A stretch of 64,000 bases of DNA from DATJIG01 sp050260515 (GTDB lineage: Bacteria; Pseudomonadota; Alphaproteobacteria; SMXQ01). A program made the position numbers and the translations under genes. Shown here piece by piece: positions 36,512-44,790 of the stretch. Position 1 is the first letter of the stretch. The number at the start of each line of letters is the position of its first letter. The notes below the pieces were generated by a model. The model was given only the letters and a program-made list of their open reading frames with translations. It was not told the DNA's origin and ran no database searches. The stretch covers positions 1 through 64,000 of the forward strand of contig JBLNCI010000029.1 of assembly GCA_050260515.1 (NCBI GenBank), given 5' to 3'.

Positions 36512-37572
36512 CGACGATGCCACGCGCTCCTCTTCGCGGCCCGCAGGCGGGCAAGACCGGAAAGCCTGTCACCCTCAAGGAGGTGGCCGCCGCGGCCGGC
36601 GTCCACGTCTCCACCGCCTCGCGCACGCTGAATCCGATGACGCGACATCTCGTCGCGGATTTGGTCGCCGCGCGCGTCGAGCAGGCGGCGCAGAAGCTCG
36701 ACTACCGGCCCGACCTCGTCGCCGCCAGCCTGCGCACCGGGCGCTCGCGCCTGATCGGGGTGCTGGTGCCGGACATCGCCGACCCGGTGTTCTCGCCGAT
36801 TCTCTCGGGCATCGCCGAGGTCCTGCTGGCCGACGGCTACTCGACCGTGATCGCCGACGTCGGCGGGGACCAGGAGCGCGAGATCGAGCTCGTCGACGGC
36901 CTCATGGCGCGGCGCGTCGACGGGCTGGTGCTCGCGACGGTGAGCCGCAGCGACCCCGTCGTCGACCACTGCATCGATCGCGAGCTGCCGGTCGTGCTGG
37001 TGAATCGCAACGAGGCGGAGCCCCGCCTTTCGGCCGTGATCTCGGACGACGGCGGCGGCATGAGGCTCGCCGTCGACCACCTCGTCGACCTCGGTCATCG
37101 CCGGATCGGGCACGTGGCCGGGCCGCAGCACGTCTCGACCGGCTATCTGCGACGGCTCGGCTTCGAGGGCGCGGCGCGTGCGCGCGGCCTCGCGCCCGAG
37201 GACACCGCCGTCGAGGTCGCCAATGCCTACTCGCGCGCGGAAGGCGCGCGTATCGGCGGGCTGCTGCTCGATTCCCGTCGCGATCTCACCGCGATCGTCG
37301 CCGCCAACGACCTCCTCGCGCTGGGGGTCTACGACGCGCTCCGCGAGCGCAACCTGAGCTGCCCCGACGACATCTCCGTGGTCGGCCACAATGACATGCC
37401 GCTGGTCGACATGGTCTCGCCGCCGCTCACCACGGTGCGCATCGGCCACCGCGAGATGGGCGAGCAGGCCGCCCGCATGCTGCTCGACGAGATCTCCGGC
37501 GGCCACGCGCCCCACCGGACGGTGACCATCGCGCCGCAACTGGTACAGCGTGCGTCGACGCGCCGGATATGA
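36508..37572 (+). CDS. LacI-family transcriptional regulator
   Basis: The 354-residue protein has an N-terminal helix-turn-helix (about residues 20-45, TLKEVAAAAGVHVSTASRTL), a hinge, and a periplasmic-binding-type sensor domain from IGVLVPDIADPVF onward. The start overlaps the dehydrogenase stop as ATGA. I infer that it represses the two transcription units that carry TGCAAACGATTGCA (27863 and 32558) and so regulates its own operon. The inducer is probably the transported substrate or an intermediate. Confidence 0.92.
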   Translation: MTTMPRAPLRGPQAGKTGKPVTLKEVAAAAGVHVSTASRTLNPMTRHLVADLVAARVEQAAQKLDYRPDLVAASLRTGRSRLIGVLVPDIADPVFSPILSGIAEVLLADGYSTVIADVGGDQEREIELVDGLMARRVDGLVLATVSRSDPVVDHCIDRELPVVLVNRNEAEPRLSAVISDDGGGMRLAVDHLVDLGHRRIGHVAGPQHVSTGYLRRLGFEGAARARGLAPEDTAVEVANAYSRAEGARIGGLLLDSRRDLTAIVAANDLLALGVYDALRERNLSCPDDISVVGHNDMPLVDMVSPPLTTVRIGHREMGEQAARMLLDEISGGHAPHRTVTIAPQLVQRASTRRI

Positions 37573-37609
37573 GGGAATCGCAAAACAATAACCTGCACAG
37601 GAGAGGCAC

Positions 37610-38638
37610 ATGACACGGTCCGCAGGACAGTCCGCAGGAAGGTTCGTACGCACCGCGTTCGTCGCACTCGTCGCCGCCGTCGCGTGGTCGGCCGGCGAGG
37701 CCCGCGCCCAGTCGAAGCCGCTCGAGGTGATCGCATTCGGCGGCGCGCCGAACTGGCCGCTCTGGATCGCCGAGGAGCAGGGATTCTTCGCCAAGAACAA
37801 CATCGCCATCCACTTCACCCAGGCGACGGGGTCCGTCCCGCTGTTCCAGGGTCTCGTTACCGGCAAGTACGACATCGCCATCACCGCCATCGACAATTCG
37901 ATCGCCTACATGGAGGGACAGGGGGAAGTCGAGTTGCCGGCGAAGCCCGACCTCATCGCGGTGATGGGCGGCATGGCCGGCGCGCTCCAGGTCTTCGCGT
38001 TACCGGAGATCAAGGCCTACGCCGATCTCAAGGGTAAGCCCGTCGGCGTCGACGCGAAGACGACCGGGTTCGCATTCGTGACGATGAAGATGATCGAGGT
38101 CGGCGGCGTGAAGCCCGCCGACTACACGCTGGAGTCGGTGGGTGGAACACCGTTCCGCGCCAAGGCGCTCGACGAGAAGAAGATCGCGGCGACGCTGCTC
38201 TATTCACCGTTCGATCTTCCGCTCCGGGCCAAGGGCTTCACGTACCTCGGCAGCGTGAGCGCGATCGGCAACTATCAGGCGTTCGTGGGCACCGTGCAGA
38301 AGCAGTGGGCGAAGGACAATTCCGATCGCCTTGTCGGCTTCATCCGAAGCTGGGTGCAAGCGGTCGACTTCCTCTACGACCCCAAGAACAAGGAAGCGGC
38401 GCTGTCGAACGCCATGAAGAACGCCAAGGTCGACCGCGCGGGCGCCGAGAACGTCTACCAGACCCTGCTCGGCGAGAAAGAAGGCCTGCAGCGGAAGGGC
38501 AAGATCGACCTCAACGGCATCCGCACGGTGCTGAAGCTCCGGAGCGAGTACGGCACGCCGAAGAAGGATCTCAGCAACGTCGATCCCGCCAAATACGTGG
38601 ACGAGACCTGGTACAAGCAGGCGATCGCGGCCAAGTAA
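37610..38638 (+). CDS. NMT1/THI5-like ABC substrate-binding protein, secreted
   Basis: The 342-residue protein has a signal peptide (cut near ARAQS, residue 34) and a type II binding fold. It is related over its full length to the signal-less protein at 19462 and more distantly to the receptor at 32694. It lies 37 bases after the LacI-family gene, ends at a strong terminator and has no own permease, so it may serve the importer encoded just upstream as a second receptor. Confidence 0.88.
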   Translation: MTRSAGQSAGRFVRTAFVALVAAVAWSAGEARAQSKPLEVIAFGGAPNWPLWIAEEQGFFAKNNIAIHFTQATGSVPLFQGLVTGKYDIAITAIDNSIAYMEGQGEVELPAKPDLIAVMGGMAGALQVFALPEIKAYADLKGKPVGVDAKTTGFAFVTMKMIEVGGVKPADYTLESVGGTPFRAKALDEKKIAATLLYSPFDLPLRAKGFTYLGSVSAIGNYQAFVGTVQKQWAKDNSDRLVGFIRSWVQAVDFLYDPKNKEAALSNAMKNAKVDRAGAENVYQTLLGEKEGLQRKGKIDLNGIRTVLKLRSEYGTPKKDLSNVDPAKYVDETWYKQAIAAK

Positions 38639-38665
38639 CCGCGCGTTTCCGCCGTTTCCGGCAAC

Positions 38666-38695
38666 AAAGGCCCGCGGAACCCGCGGGCCTTTTTT
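38666..38695 (+). terminator. Rho-independent terminator of the transport operon
   Basis: GGCCCGCGG (38669-38677) pairs with CCGCGGGCC (38681-38689), with a three-base loop, and six T residues follow. It lies 31 bases after the stop of the second binding-protein gene and closes the operon that starts near 32694. Confidence 0.93.
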
Positions 38696-38766
38696 CTTGC
38701 CTTGCACCCTATATCCACGTCCGGCGGGGAGTGGTTTAATCGGCGCGCCTGAACAGGAGCTGCGGA

Positions 38767-39885
38767 CTGCGCCGCATCCTTCCATTTCTCCTTGTCCTCA
38801 TCCTGACGAACCATGTCGCGGTCGCTCAGACCGCTCAGTCGCGTCAGCGGTGCTTCGACAACGACCCGGACATCGCCGTGGCCGCGTGCACCGCGATCAT
38901 CGAATCGCGCGCGCCCGCGAACGAGCGCGCGGTCGGCTTCGGCGGCCGCGGCCGCGCGTACTTCCGGAGCGGCGATTACTCGCGAGCGCTCCTCAACCTC
39001 GACCAGGCCGTCCAGCTAAATCCCGGGTATGCCGACGGCTACAGCGATCGCGCCGCGGTATACCTCGCGGTGGGCAACTACGATCAGGCGATCGACGACG
39101 CGACGGAAGCGCTCAGCATCGATCCGCGCCACGCCGTCGCGCTTCAAAACCGTGGCGCGGCGTACCTGCAGAAGAACCTGCCGGCGGCCGCCATCACCGA
39201 TCTCGACCAATCGATCGCGCTGGATCCGCGGTCGCCCGGCGCGTTCAGCAACCGCGGCGCCGCGTACTGGCGCCGCGGCGACTATCCGCGGGCGATGGCC
39301 GATCTCGGCGAAGCCTTGCGCCTTGCACCCGACTTCGTCGATGCGCTGCGCAACCGCGTCGTCGCCAACTTCTCCAGCGATCACCTCGACCTGGCGATGG
39401 CCGATCTCGACCACCTGATCCGGCTGCAGCCCGAAAGCGCCGGCTACTTCGCGGACCGCGGGCTCGGCTTCTTCCTCAAGGAGGAGCCGGAGCACGCAAT
39501 CGTCGACTTCGACCGCTCGCTGGCGCTCGACGGCACCAACATGACCGCACTCGCGAACCGCTGCGTCGCCCGCATGGTCGTCGGCGACCTCGACGGTGCG
39601 CTTGCCGACTGCAACGCGACGCTCGCCGCCAAACCCAACGACAGAAACACGCTCGTCAATCGCGGCCTCACCTACCTGAAGCAAGGCGAGCCGGATCGCG
39701 CTCTCGCCGATTTCGGCGAGGTGCTGCGGGCAAGCCCGAACGACAGCGCCGCACTGTACGGGCGCGGCTTCGTGCGGCGGGCGCGTGGGGACGTCGCGGG
39801 CGGTAGCGCCGACATCGGCGCCGCGGTGGCGAACGATCCGACGATCGTCGGCATGTTCCGATTCTATCGCATTGAATCGCGCTGA
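38767..39885 (+). CDS. Secreted TPR-repeat protein, probable CTG start
   Basis: The coding frame from 38740 contains a signal peptide (basic LRR, hydrophobic ILPFLLVLILTNHVAVA, cleavage at AQ) that is preceded by no ATG, GTG or TTG. CTG 38767 has AGGAG 7 bases upstream, so I propose CTG initiation, giving 372 residues. The GTG at 38878 would delete the signal peptide and one Cys. The mature part has about nine TPR-like repeats (for example LDQAVQLNPGYADGY) and an N-terminal Cys pair mirrored in its neighbour at 39999. Likely periplasmic or outer-membrane associated; its partner is unknown. Confidence 0.75.
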   Translation: MRRILPFLLVLILTNHVAVAQTAQSRQRCFDNDPDIAVAACTAIIESRAPANERAVGFGGRGRAYFRSGDYSRALLNLDQAVQLNPGYADGYSDRAAVYLAVGNYDQAIDDATEALSIDPRHAVALQNRGAAYLQKNLPAAAITDLDQSIALDPRSPGAFSNRGAAYWRRGDYPRAMADLGEALRLAPDFVDALRNRVVANFSSDHLDLAMADLDHLIRLQPESAGYFADRGLGFFLKEEPEHAIVDFDRSLALDGTNMTALANRCVARMVVGDLDGALADCNATLAAKPNDRNTLVNRGLTYLKQGEPDRALADFGEVLRASPNDSAALYGRGFVRRARGDVAGGSADIGAAVANDPTIVGMFRFYRIESR

Positions 39886-39998
39886 CGGCGCGACCGCCAC
39901 TCCTCCGCTCACGAACTTCTGATCCCGCTCACGCGCTCGCGAGCGCGCGGCGGCCGGCCACCATGCTTAGATGGCCGGCGTCTGCCCGGAGGTCGTCC

Positions 39999-40919
39999 AT
40001 GCGCGCGCTCGTCGTCGGTATCATCTGGTCGCTTCTGTGGGCGGGAGGAGCGGCCGCGCAAAGCCTGAGCGAAGACCGGGAGCGCTGCGCCTCGACCGAT
40101 CCGGACGCAAGCCTCGCCGGGTGCTCGGCGGTGCTCAGGTCCCCCGCGGCGACCCGTGGTCAGCGCATCGAGGCCTATCTCTCGGCCGGCGTCGCGTATC
40201 TCCGCAAGGGCGACTTCGACCGCGCGCTCATCGACCTCGACCAGGCGATCAGTCTCGAGCCGGGGCTCGCGCAGGCCTATTACGTGCGCGGCGCGGTCTA
40301 CATCCTCCGTCACAGCTACGAACGCGCGATCGCCGACTTCGATCGGCTGATCGCGCTCAATTCCGCCGACGCGGTCGCCTACTACAACCGCGGCACAGCG
40401 TTGATCGGCGTCGGCGCCTACGATCGTGCCATTGCCGATTTCGACCGCGCGATCGAGATCAACCCTCGGGACGTCGAATCGCTCAGCAATCGCGGCGCGG
40501 CATACGCGCTGCAGGGCAACTACGAACGCGCGCTCGACAACTACGATCTCGTCCTGCAGTTGGACAAGACGAACGCGCCGACCCTCACCAACCGCTGCCT
40601 CGCGAGTGCCGTGCTCGGACGGCTCGACCAGGCGCTCTCGGATTGCAATGAAGCCCTTCGCCTCGCGCCCGAGGAAGTGTCGACGCTCACCAGCCGCGCG
40701 CTGACGTATCTCAAGCTGCGTCGGCCCGACGCCGCGGTTGCCGATTATGACGCGGCCCTGTCGCTCGCGCCGAAGCAGGCATCGGCGGTCTACGGTCGCG
40801 GCGTCGCGCGGCGGATGAGCGGTGACCGCACCGGCGGCGATGCCGACATCCGCGCGGCCATGGCGATCGACCCGACGGTTGAGAAGCGCTTCGAGCACTA
40901 CGGCGTGCGCCTCTTCTAG
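39999..40919 (+). CDS. Secreted TPR-repeat protein
   Basis: The 306-residue protein has a signal peptide (cut near AAAQS, residue 21) and about seven TPR-like repeats, with an N-terminal Cys pair like that of its neighbour at 38767; the two are tandem paralogues. GGAGG lies 6 bases before ATG 39999, preferable to the in-frame start at 39963. It ends at a stem-loop shared with the convergent rubredoxin gene. Its role is unknown. Confidence 0.85.
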   Translation: MRALVVGIIWSLLWAGGAAAQSLSEDRERCASTDPDASLAGCSAVLRSPAATRGQRIEAYLSAGVAYLRKGDFDRALIDLDQAISLEPGLAQAYYVRGAVYILRHSYERAIADFDRLIALNSADAVAYYNRGTALIGVGAYDRAIADFDRAIEINPRDVESLSNRGAAYALQGNYERALDNYDLVLQLDKTNAPTLTNRCLASAVLGRLDQALSDCNEALRLAPEEVSTLTSRALTYLKLRRPDAAVADYDAALSLAPKQASAVYGRGVARRMSGDRTGGDADIRAAMAIDPTVEKRFEHYGVRLF

Positions 40920-40942
40920 AGGGCACGCCGCGTCGATAGCGC

Positions 40943-40977
40943 AACGCCCGGAGGCTGTGCTCCGGGCGTTCTCGTTT
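40943..40977. terminator. Terminator between the TPR and rubredoxin genes
   Basis: AACGCCCGGAG (40943-40953) pairs with CTCCGGGCGTT (40960-40970), a perfect 11-bp stem with a 6-base loop, followed by CTCGTTT. It lies between convergent genes and could stop transcription from both sides. Confidence 0.8.
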
Positions 40978-40984
40978 CCGCCGA

Positions 40985-41158
40985 TCAGGCGGCCTTCACC
41001 ACCACCATCTCGAAGTCGGCCTTGGCCACTCCGCAGTCGGGGCATTCCCAGTTGTCGGGAATGTCATCCCAGCGGGTGCCGGGCGCGATTCCTTCCTCCG
41101 GGAGGCCCTTGGCCTCGTCGTAGACGAAGCCGCACACGATGCACTTGTAGACTTTCAT
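40985..41158 (-). CDS. Rubredoxin
   Basis: The 57-residue iron protein has the two binding loops CIVCG and CPDCG plus the usual aromatic core (YKC, W in TRWDDIP). AGGAG lies upstream of ATG 41158. It follows the rubrerythrin gene by 38 bases on the same strand and should pass electrons to it for peroxide reduction. It is too short for many gene callers. Confidence 0.93.
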   Translation of the reverse strand: MKVYKCIVCGFVYDEAKGLPEEGIAPGTRWDDIPDNWECPDCGVAKADFEMVVVKAA

Positions 41159-41196
41159 CTCTCGTTCTCCTGTGTCTCGTTCTCGCTCAGCCGGCG

Positions 41197-41679
41197 CTAG
41201 GCGGCCTTGGTGTTGGTCACGCGGTCCAGCGCCTGCCGGTAGCGGTTGGCGTGGCGCTCCTCGACCTTGGCCAGCGCGGCGAAACGCTTCGCCGCCTTGG
41301 CGAGGGTCTCGCGGAAGCGCTCGGCGTGGTCCTTCGACTCGGCGATCTGCTCGTCGAACTCCGCGACCGCGGCGGCGTTGCCCTCCGTCTCGGCGAGATG
41401 GCGGAAGTTCGGGTACATCTCGGAGTACTCGTAGGTCTCGCCCTCGATGGCGATCTCGAGCGCCTTGGCCGGCGTCACGCGGCCCTTCGGATAGAGCAGA
41501 TCGAGGTGACCGAAGGCATGCTGGACCTCCTGGTCGGCGGTGTCCTCGAACACCTTCGCCGTCGCCTCGTCGCCCGCCTCGCGGGCCAGCTTGGCGAAAT
41601 AGCGGTACTTGATGTGCGCCATGGACTCACCGGCGAAGGCGGCTTCCAGGTTCTTCACGGTGGCGGATTCGTCGTTCAT
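41197..41679 (-). CDS. Rubrerythrin-like diiron peroxidase, without rubredoxin tail
   Basis: The 160-residue protein is a four-helix ferritin-like domain with diiron ligands in AGESMAHIKY, DQEVQHAFGH, the ETYEYSEMY segment and EERHANRY. The C-terminal rubredoxin domain of classical rubrerythrin is absent, but a separate rubredoxin gene follows at once. Together they should reduce hydrogen peroxide. The gene is divergent from oxyR, across 114 bases. Confidence 0.9.
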   Translation of the reverse strand: MNDESATVKNLEAAFAGESMAHIKYRYFAKLAREAGDEATAKVFEDTADQEVQHAFGHLDLLYPKGRVTPAKALEIAIEGETYEYSEMYPNFRHLAETEGNAAAVAEFDEQIAESKDHAERFRETLAKAAKRFAALAKVEERHANRYRQALDRVTNTKAA

Positions 41680-41740
41680 CTCGGGCTCCTTTCAGCTCCT
41701 GTCGAGGCTGAATTTGGCGTTTGCCGGATGATCGTGCCAA

Positions 41741-41779
41741 CGGATAATGTCGATAATAGTAATCGGTATATCCGATAAC
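41741..41779. promoter_or_regulatory. Candidate OxyR operator between rubrerythrin and oxyR genes
   Basis: The divergent gap holds CGGATA (41741) with its reverse complement TATCCG (41769), and three GATAAx repeats (near 41743, 41752 and 41774). These AT-rich, roughly 10-base-spaced elements resemble the ATAG/CTAT half sites of OxyR loosely, not exactly. The location between oxyR and its likely target supports the call. Confidence 0.4.
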
Positions 41780-41793
41780 TCGGGGTCCGCCCC

Positions 41794-42729
41794 ATGCCCG
41801 CACCCGAAGGCTTGTCCCTGCGCCAGCTCGGCTATCTCGTGTCCCTCAGCGAGACGCTGAACTTCACCCAGGCCGCCGAGCGCTGCCACGTCACGCAATC
41901 GACGCTCTCGGGCGGGCTCAAGGAGCTCGAGCGTTTTCTCGGCGCCACCCTCGTCGAGCGTGACCGCCACCGGGTACTGATGACGCCGCTCGGCAGCGCC
42001 GTCGTGGCCCGAGCGCGGGCGCTGCTGGCGGCCGCCGGCGACCTCCTGACCTTCGTGGGCGAGCGCGCGGCGCCGATGTCGGGCACGGTCGGCCTCGGCG
42101 CGATTCCCACCATCGCGCCGTTCCTGCTTGCCCCGCTGATTCGCGCCGCTCGGGCGAAGTACCCGGAGCTGCAGATCGTGCTGCGCGAAGAGCAGACCGC
42201 GCGGCTGCTGGCCGAGGTGGAAGGCGGCCGCCTCGACTTCGCGCTGATCGCCCTGCCGTACGACACCCGGACGCTGCGGGTGAAGCCGCTGTTCATCGAG
42301 AATCTGTGGCTGGTCGCGCCGATCGGCGATCCGCTCGCCGGCCGAGCGCCGCTCGCGCTCGACTCGGTCGAGGCCGACCGCCTACTGCTGCTCGAGGAAG
42401 GGCACTGCCTCCGCGAGCACACCCTTCAGGCATGCGGCACCCAGGCGCGAAAGACCTCAGGCACCGGGATCGAGGCGACCAGTCTCCCCACACTCGTTCA
42501 GATGGTCGAGGCGAAGCTCGGCGTTGCCCTTCTGCCCGAGATGGCCGTGAAAGGAGGAGCGCTGGCCGGAGCCCTGGTCGACGCACGTCCCCTGCGCCGG
42601 CCGGCGCCGCACCGGACCATCGCCCTCGTCGCACGCCCCACCACCGGCCGCGAGCAGGAGTTCGAGGCGCTCGCGGCGTTGGCGATCGATGCCGGTGCGC
42701 GGATCGGCGGGAAGCCATCGGGGCGCTGA
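41794..42729 (+). CDS. oxyR: OxyR hydrogen-peroxide sensor, LysR family
   Basis: The 311-residue regulator has an N-terminal helix-turn-helix (residues 10-60) and the redox loop GHCLREHTLQACG, with Cys205 and Cys214 spaced nine apart like the Cys199/Cys208 pair of the E. coli protein. Peroxide should form the disulfide and activate target genes, here the rubrerythrin-rubredoxin pair. The ATG at 41794 fits the family start. Confidence 0.92.
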   Translation: MPAPEGLSLRQLGYLVSLSETLNFTQAAERCHVTQSTLSGGLKELERFLGATLVERDRHRVLMTPLGSAVVARARALLAAAGDLLTFVGERAAPMSGTVGLGAIPTIAPFLLAPLIRAARAKYPELQIVLREEQTARLLAEVEGGRLDFALIALPYDTRTLRVKPLFIENLWLVAPIGDPLAGRAPLALDSVEADRLLLLEEGHCLREHTLQACGTQARKTSGTGIEATSLPTLVQMVEAKLGVALLPEMAVKGGALAGALVDARPLRRPAPHRTIALVARPTTGREQEFEALAALAIDAGARIGGKPSGR

Positions 42730-42764
42730 CCGTCTCCCGGGGCGCCGACACGATCAAGGCTCCG

Positions 42765-43010
42765 GTGGAAAGCCACGTCCGCATACCGGCGACCCGCCTC
42801 ATCGTCCGCAACAACCAGCAGATGGTGGCGGTGCTCGGCAACGACAGCCAGGTACAGCTCCGGCGGGTCCGCGTCGCGTCCATCGACGGCGCGACGGTCG
42901 ATGTTTCCGAAGGCCTCCAGCCCGGAGAGCGCATCGCGCTCAGCATTCCGGACGAGGTGACGGACGGCAGCCGCGTCCAGCCGGTGGACGTCGCCCGCCG
43001 CGGCAGCTAG
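42765..43010 (+). pseudogene. C-terminal remnant of an RND efflux membrane-fusion protein
   Basis: The frame VESHVRIPATRLIVRNNQ and the later SEGLQPGERIALSIPDEV match the C-terminal region of HlyD/AcrA-type periplasmic adaptor proteins. The N-terminal barrel-sandwich and hairpin domains are missing, and the sequence upstream is occupied by oxyR. The span is about 81 residues. It has no convincing start and no RND pump gene nearby. It looks like a deletion remnant. Confidence 0.6.
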
Positions 43011-43110
43011 CGCCCCGCGCGGTCGAGGGGCGGTTGGAGACGAGTCCCGGTCTGGGCTAACATCGTCCCGGACACCGGCCGAGCAGCCGGCACGATCAGG
43101 GAGACATGGC

Positions 43111-44130
43111 ATGACCCGGCATTGGCTCGGCGCGGCATTGCTGCTGGCCGCGTTCTCGACATCGCCCGCGCACGCGCAGAGCGGGGACTTCTACAAGGGA
43201 AAGCAGGTCCAGATCATCATCGGGTCGGCCGCGGGCGGCGGCTACGACGCCTACGGCCGCATCGTGCAGCGCCACCTCGGCAAGCACATTCCCGGGAACC
43301 CGACGGTGATCGCGCAGAACATGCCGGGCGCCGGGCAGACCAAGGCGGCGGGCTATATCTATTCGGTCGCGGCGAAGGACGGCACGTTCATCGCCGCGGT
43401 CTCCCCGGGAGCCCTGCTCGTGCCGGTGCTGGGCGGCCCGACCATCCAGTACGACCCGAACCGGTTCCAGTACGTCGGCAGCGCCAACAGCGACGTCTAC
43501 ACCTGCGTGACGCGCGGCGATTCGCCGGTGCAGAAGTTCGCCGATGCCTTCGACAAGGAATGGATCATCGGCGTCAGCAGCGGCACCACGCGCGACATGC
43601 CGATGGCGCTCAAGAACGTCCTTCATGCAAAGCTGAAGATGGTCGCGGGATACCCCGGCACGAAGGAGATCTCGCTCGCTTTCGAGCGAAACGAGGTGCA
43701 GGGAATCTGCGGGTTCGGCTACGCCAGCCTGATGTCGCAATACCCCGACTGGATCCCGAGCGGGAAGGCCAAGATCATCCTGCAGGAGAGTCTCAAGGGT
43801 CACCCCGATCTCAACAAGGCCGGCATCCCGCTGGCCACGAGCTTCGCCAAGAACGACGAGGACCGGCAGGTGCTGGAGCTGATCTACAGTCAGGGCATTT
43901 TCGGTCGCCCGTTCCTGGTCGCCCCCGAGGTCGCGAAAGACCGCGTCGCGATCCTGCGCAAGTCGTTCATGGAAACCATGCAGGACCCCGCGCTGATCGC
44001 CGATGCCGGCCGCGCCAAGCTCGATCTCGACGCCATCTCCGGCGACGAGGTCCAGGCGCTCGTCGCGAAGGTTTACGCGACGCCGGAACGCATCATCCAG
44101 CGTACCAAACAAGCGCTCGAGACCGACTGA
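43111..44130 (+). CDS. TctC-family (Bug) solute-binding protein
   Basis: The 339-residue periplasmic protein has a signal peptide (cut near AHAQS, residue 23) and the family layout with FYKGKQVQIIIGSAAGGGYD and, later, SGTTRDMPMALKN. It lacks TctA/TctB neighbours, as do the two other members of this family in the window. AGGGAGA lies upstream of the ATG. The ligand is unknown. Confidence 0.85.
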   Translation: MTRHWLGAALLLAAFSTSPAHAQSGDFYKGKQVQIIIGSAAGGGYDAYGRIVQRHLGKHIPGNPTVIAQNMPGAGQTKAAGYIYSVAAKDGTFIAAVSPGALLVPVLGGPTIQYDPNRFQYVGSANSDVYTCVTRGDSPVQKFADAFDKEWIIGVSSGTTRDMPMALKNVLHAKLKMVAGYPGTKEISLAFERNEVQGICGFGYASLMSQYPDWIPSGKAKIILQESLKGHPDLNKAGIPLATSFAKNDEDRQVLELIYSQGIFGRPFLVAPEVAKDRVAILRKSFMETMQDPALIADAGRAKLDLDAISGDEVQALVAKVYATPERIIQRTKQALETD

Positions 44131-44395
44131 GGTCACGCGGCGGGGGCGTGGCGAGCGCCGCCACGCTATCCCTGCGGCGTTTCGTCTCGTTTGACCACAA
44201 CCAGTTGTTCCGCCACGTGTCTCAGAGGCCGCTTGAAAACGCGGGCGAGAGGCCCCATCTTGGTCCGGTCAACTCGATTTGGGTCGGCCTGGCACTCGGC
44301 ACTCTCAAGGTCCGTCCCGGTTTCCCTCCCTAAGCGAAGATGACCCGGCGCACACACGCGTGCGACGGTCCGACATATCTAATTGGAGGGACTGC

Positions 44396-44602
44396 ATGTC
44401 CACCGGTACTGTTAAGTGGTTCAACCCGACGAAGGGCTACGGCTTCATCCAGCCGGAAGATGGCTCGAAGGACGTCTTCGTGCACATTTCCGCCGTGGAG
44501 CGCGCCGGCCTCGGCAACCTTCGCGAGGGTCAGCGCGTGAGCTACGAGCTCGAGCGCGGCCGCGAGGGCAAGACGTCGGCCGTGAACCTCAAGGCCGAGT
44601 AA
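44396..44602 (+). CDS. Cold-shock-domain protein (CspA family)
   Basis: The 68-residue protein is a single OB-fold RNA/DNA chaperone with RNP1 KGYGFIQ and RNP2 VFVHIS. GGAGGG lies upstream of ATG 44396. It has a long gap (44131-44395) that may hold a structured 5' leader, as in other csp genes, but I could not identify a conserved fold there. It ends at a strong terminator. Confidence 0.95.
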   Translation: MSTGTVKWFNPTKGYGFIQPEDGSKDVFVHISAVERAGLGNLREGQRVSYELERGREGKTSAVNLKAE

Positions 44603-44628
44603 GCTTTCACCGCAAGGTGAGATCGGAA

Positions 44629-44654
44629 CGGGGCAGCGCAAGCTGCCCCGTTTT
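44629..44654 (+). terminator. Rho-independent terminator of the cold-shock gene
   Basis: CGGGGCAGC (44629-44637) pairs with GCTGCCCCG (44642-44650) around a GCAA loop, followed by TTTT. It lies 26 bases after the stop codon. Confidence 0.92.
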
Positions 44655-44790
44655 CGTTTGCGCCGGCGGAACTCGGAATTCATCGCCACATCGCCGCTGA
44701 TCGCGCCGCGGGCCGCGCTGCGGTTAGCCGTTCCTTAACCTAACCCGCGCAGGCTTTGCCCAAAGGCCGTGTGGGGCGCCGATCCGCTGC

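Noticed and set aside
36508..37609. A third LacI operator in front of the second binding-protein gene
   Set aside because: The gap 37573-37609 contains no TGCAA/TTGCA dyad; the gene is probably read through from upstream.
44131..44395. Cold-shock riboswitch in the leader of the csp gene
   Set aside because: The leader is long enough, but no conserved cold-shock fold could be recognised by eye.
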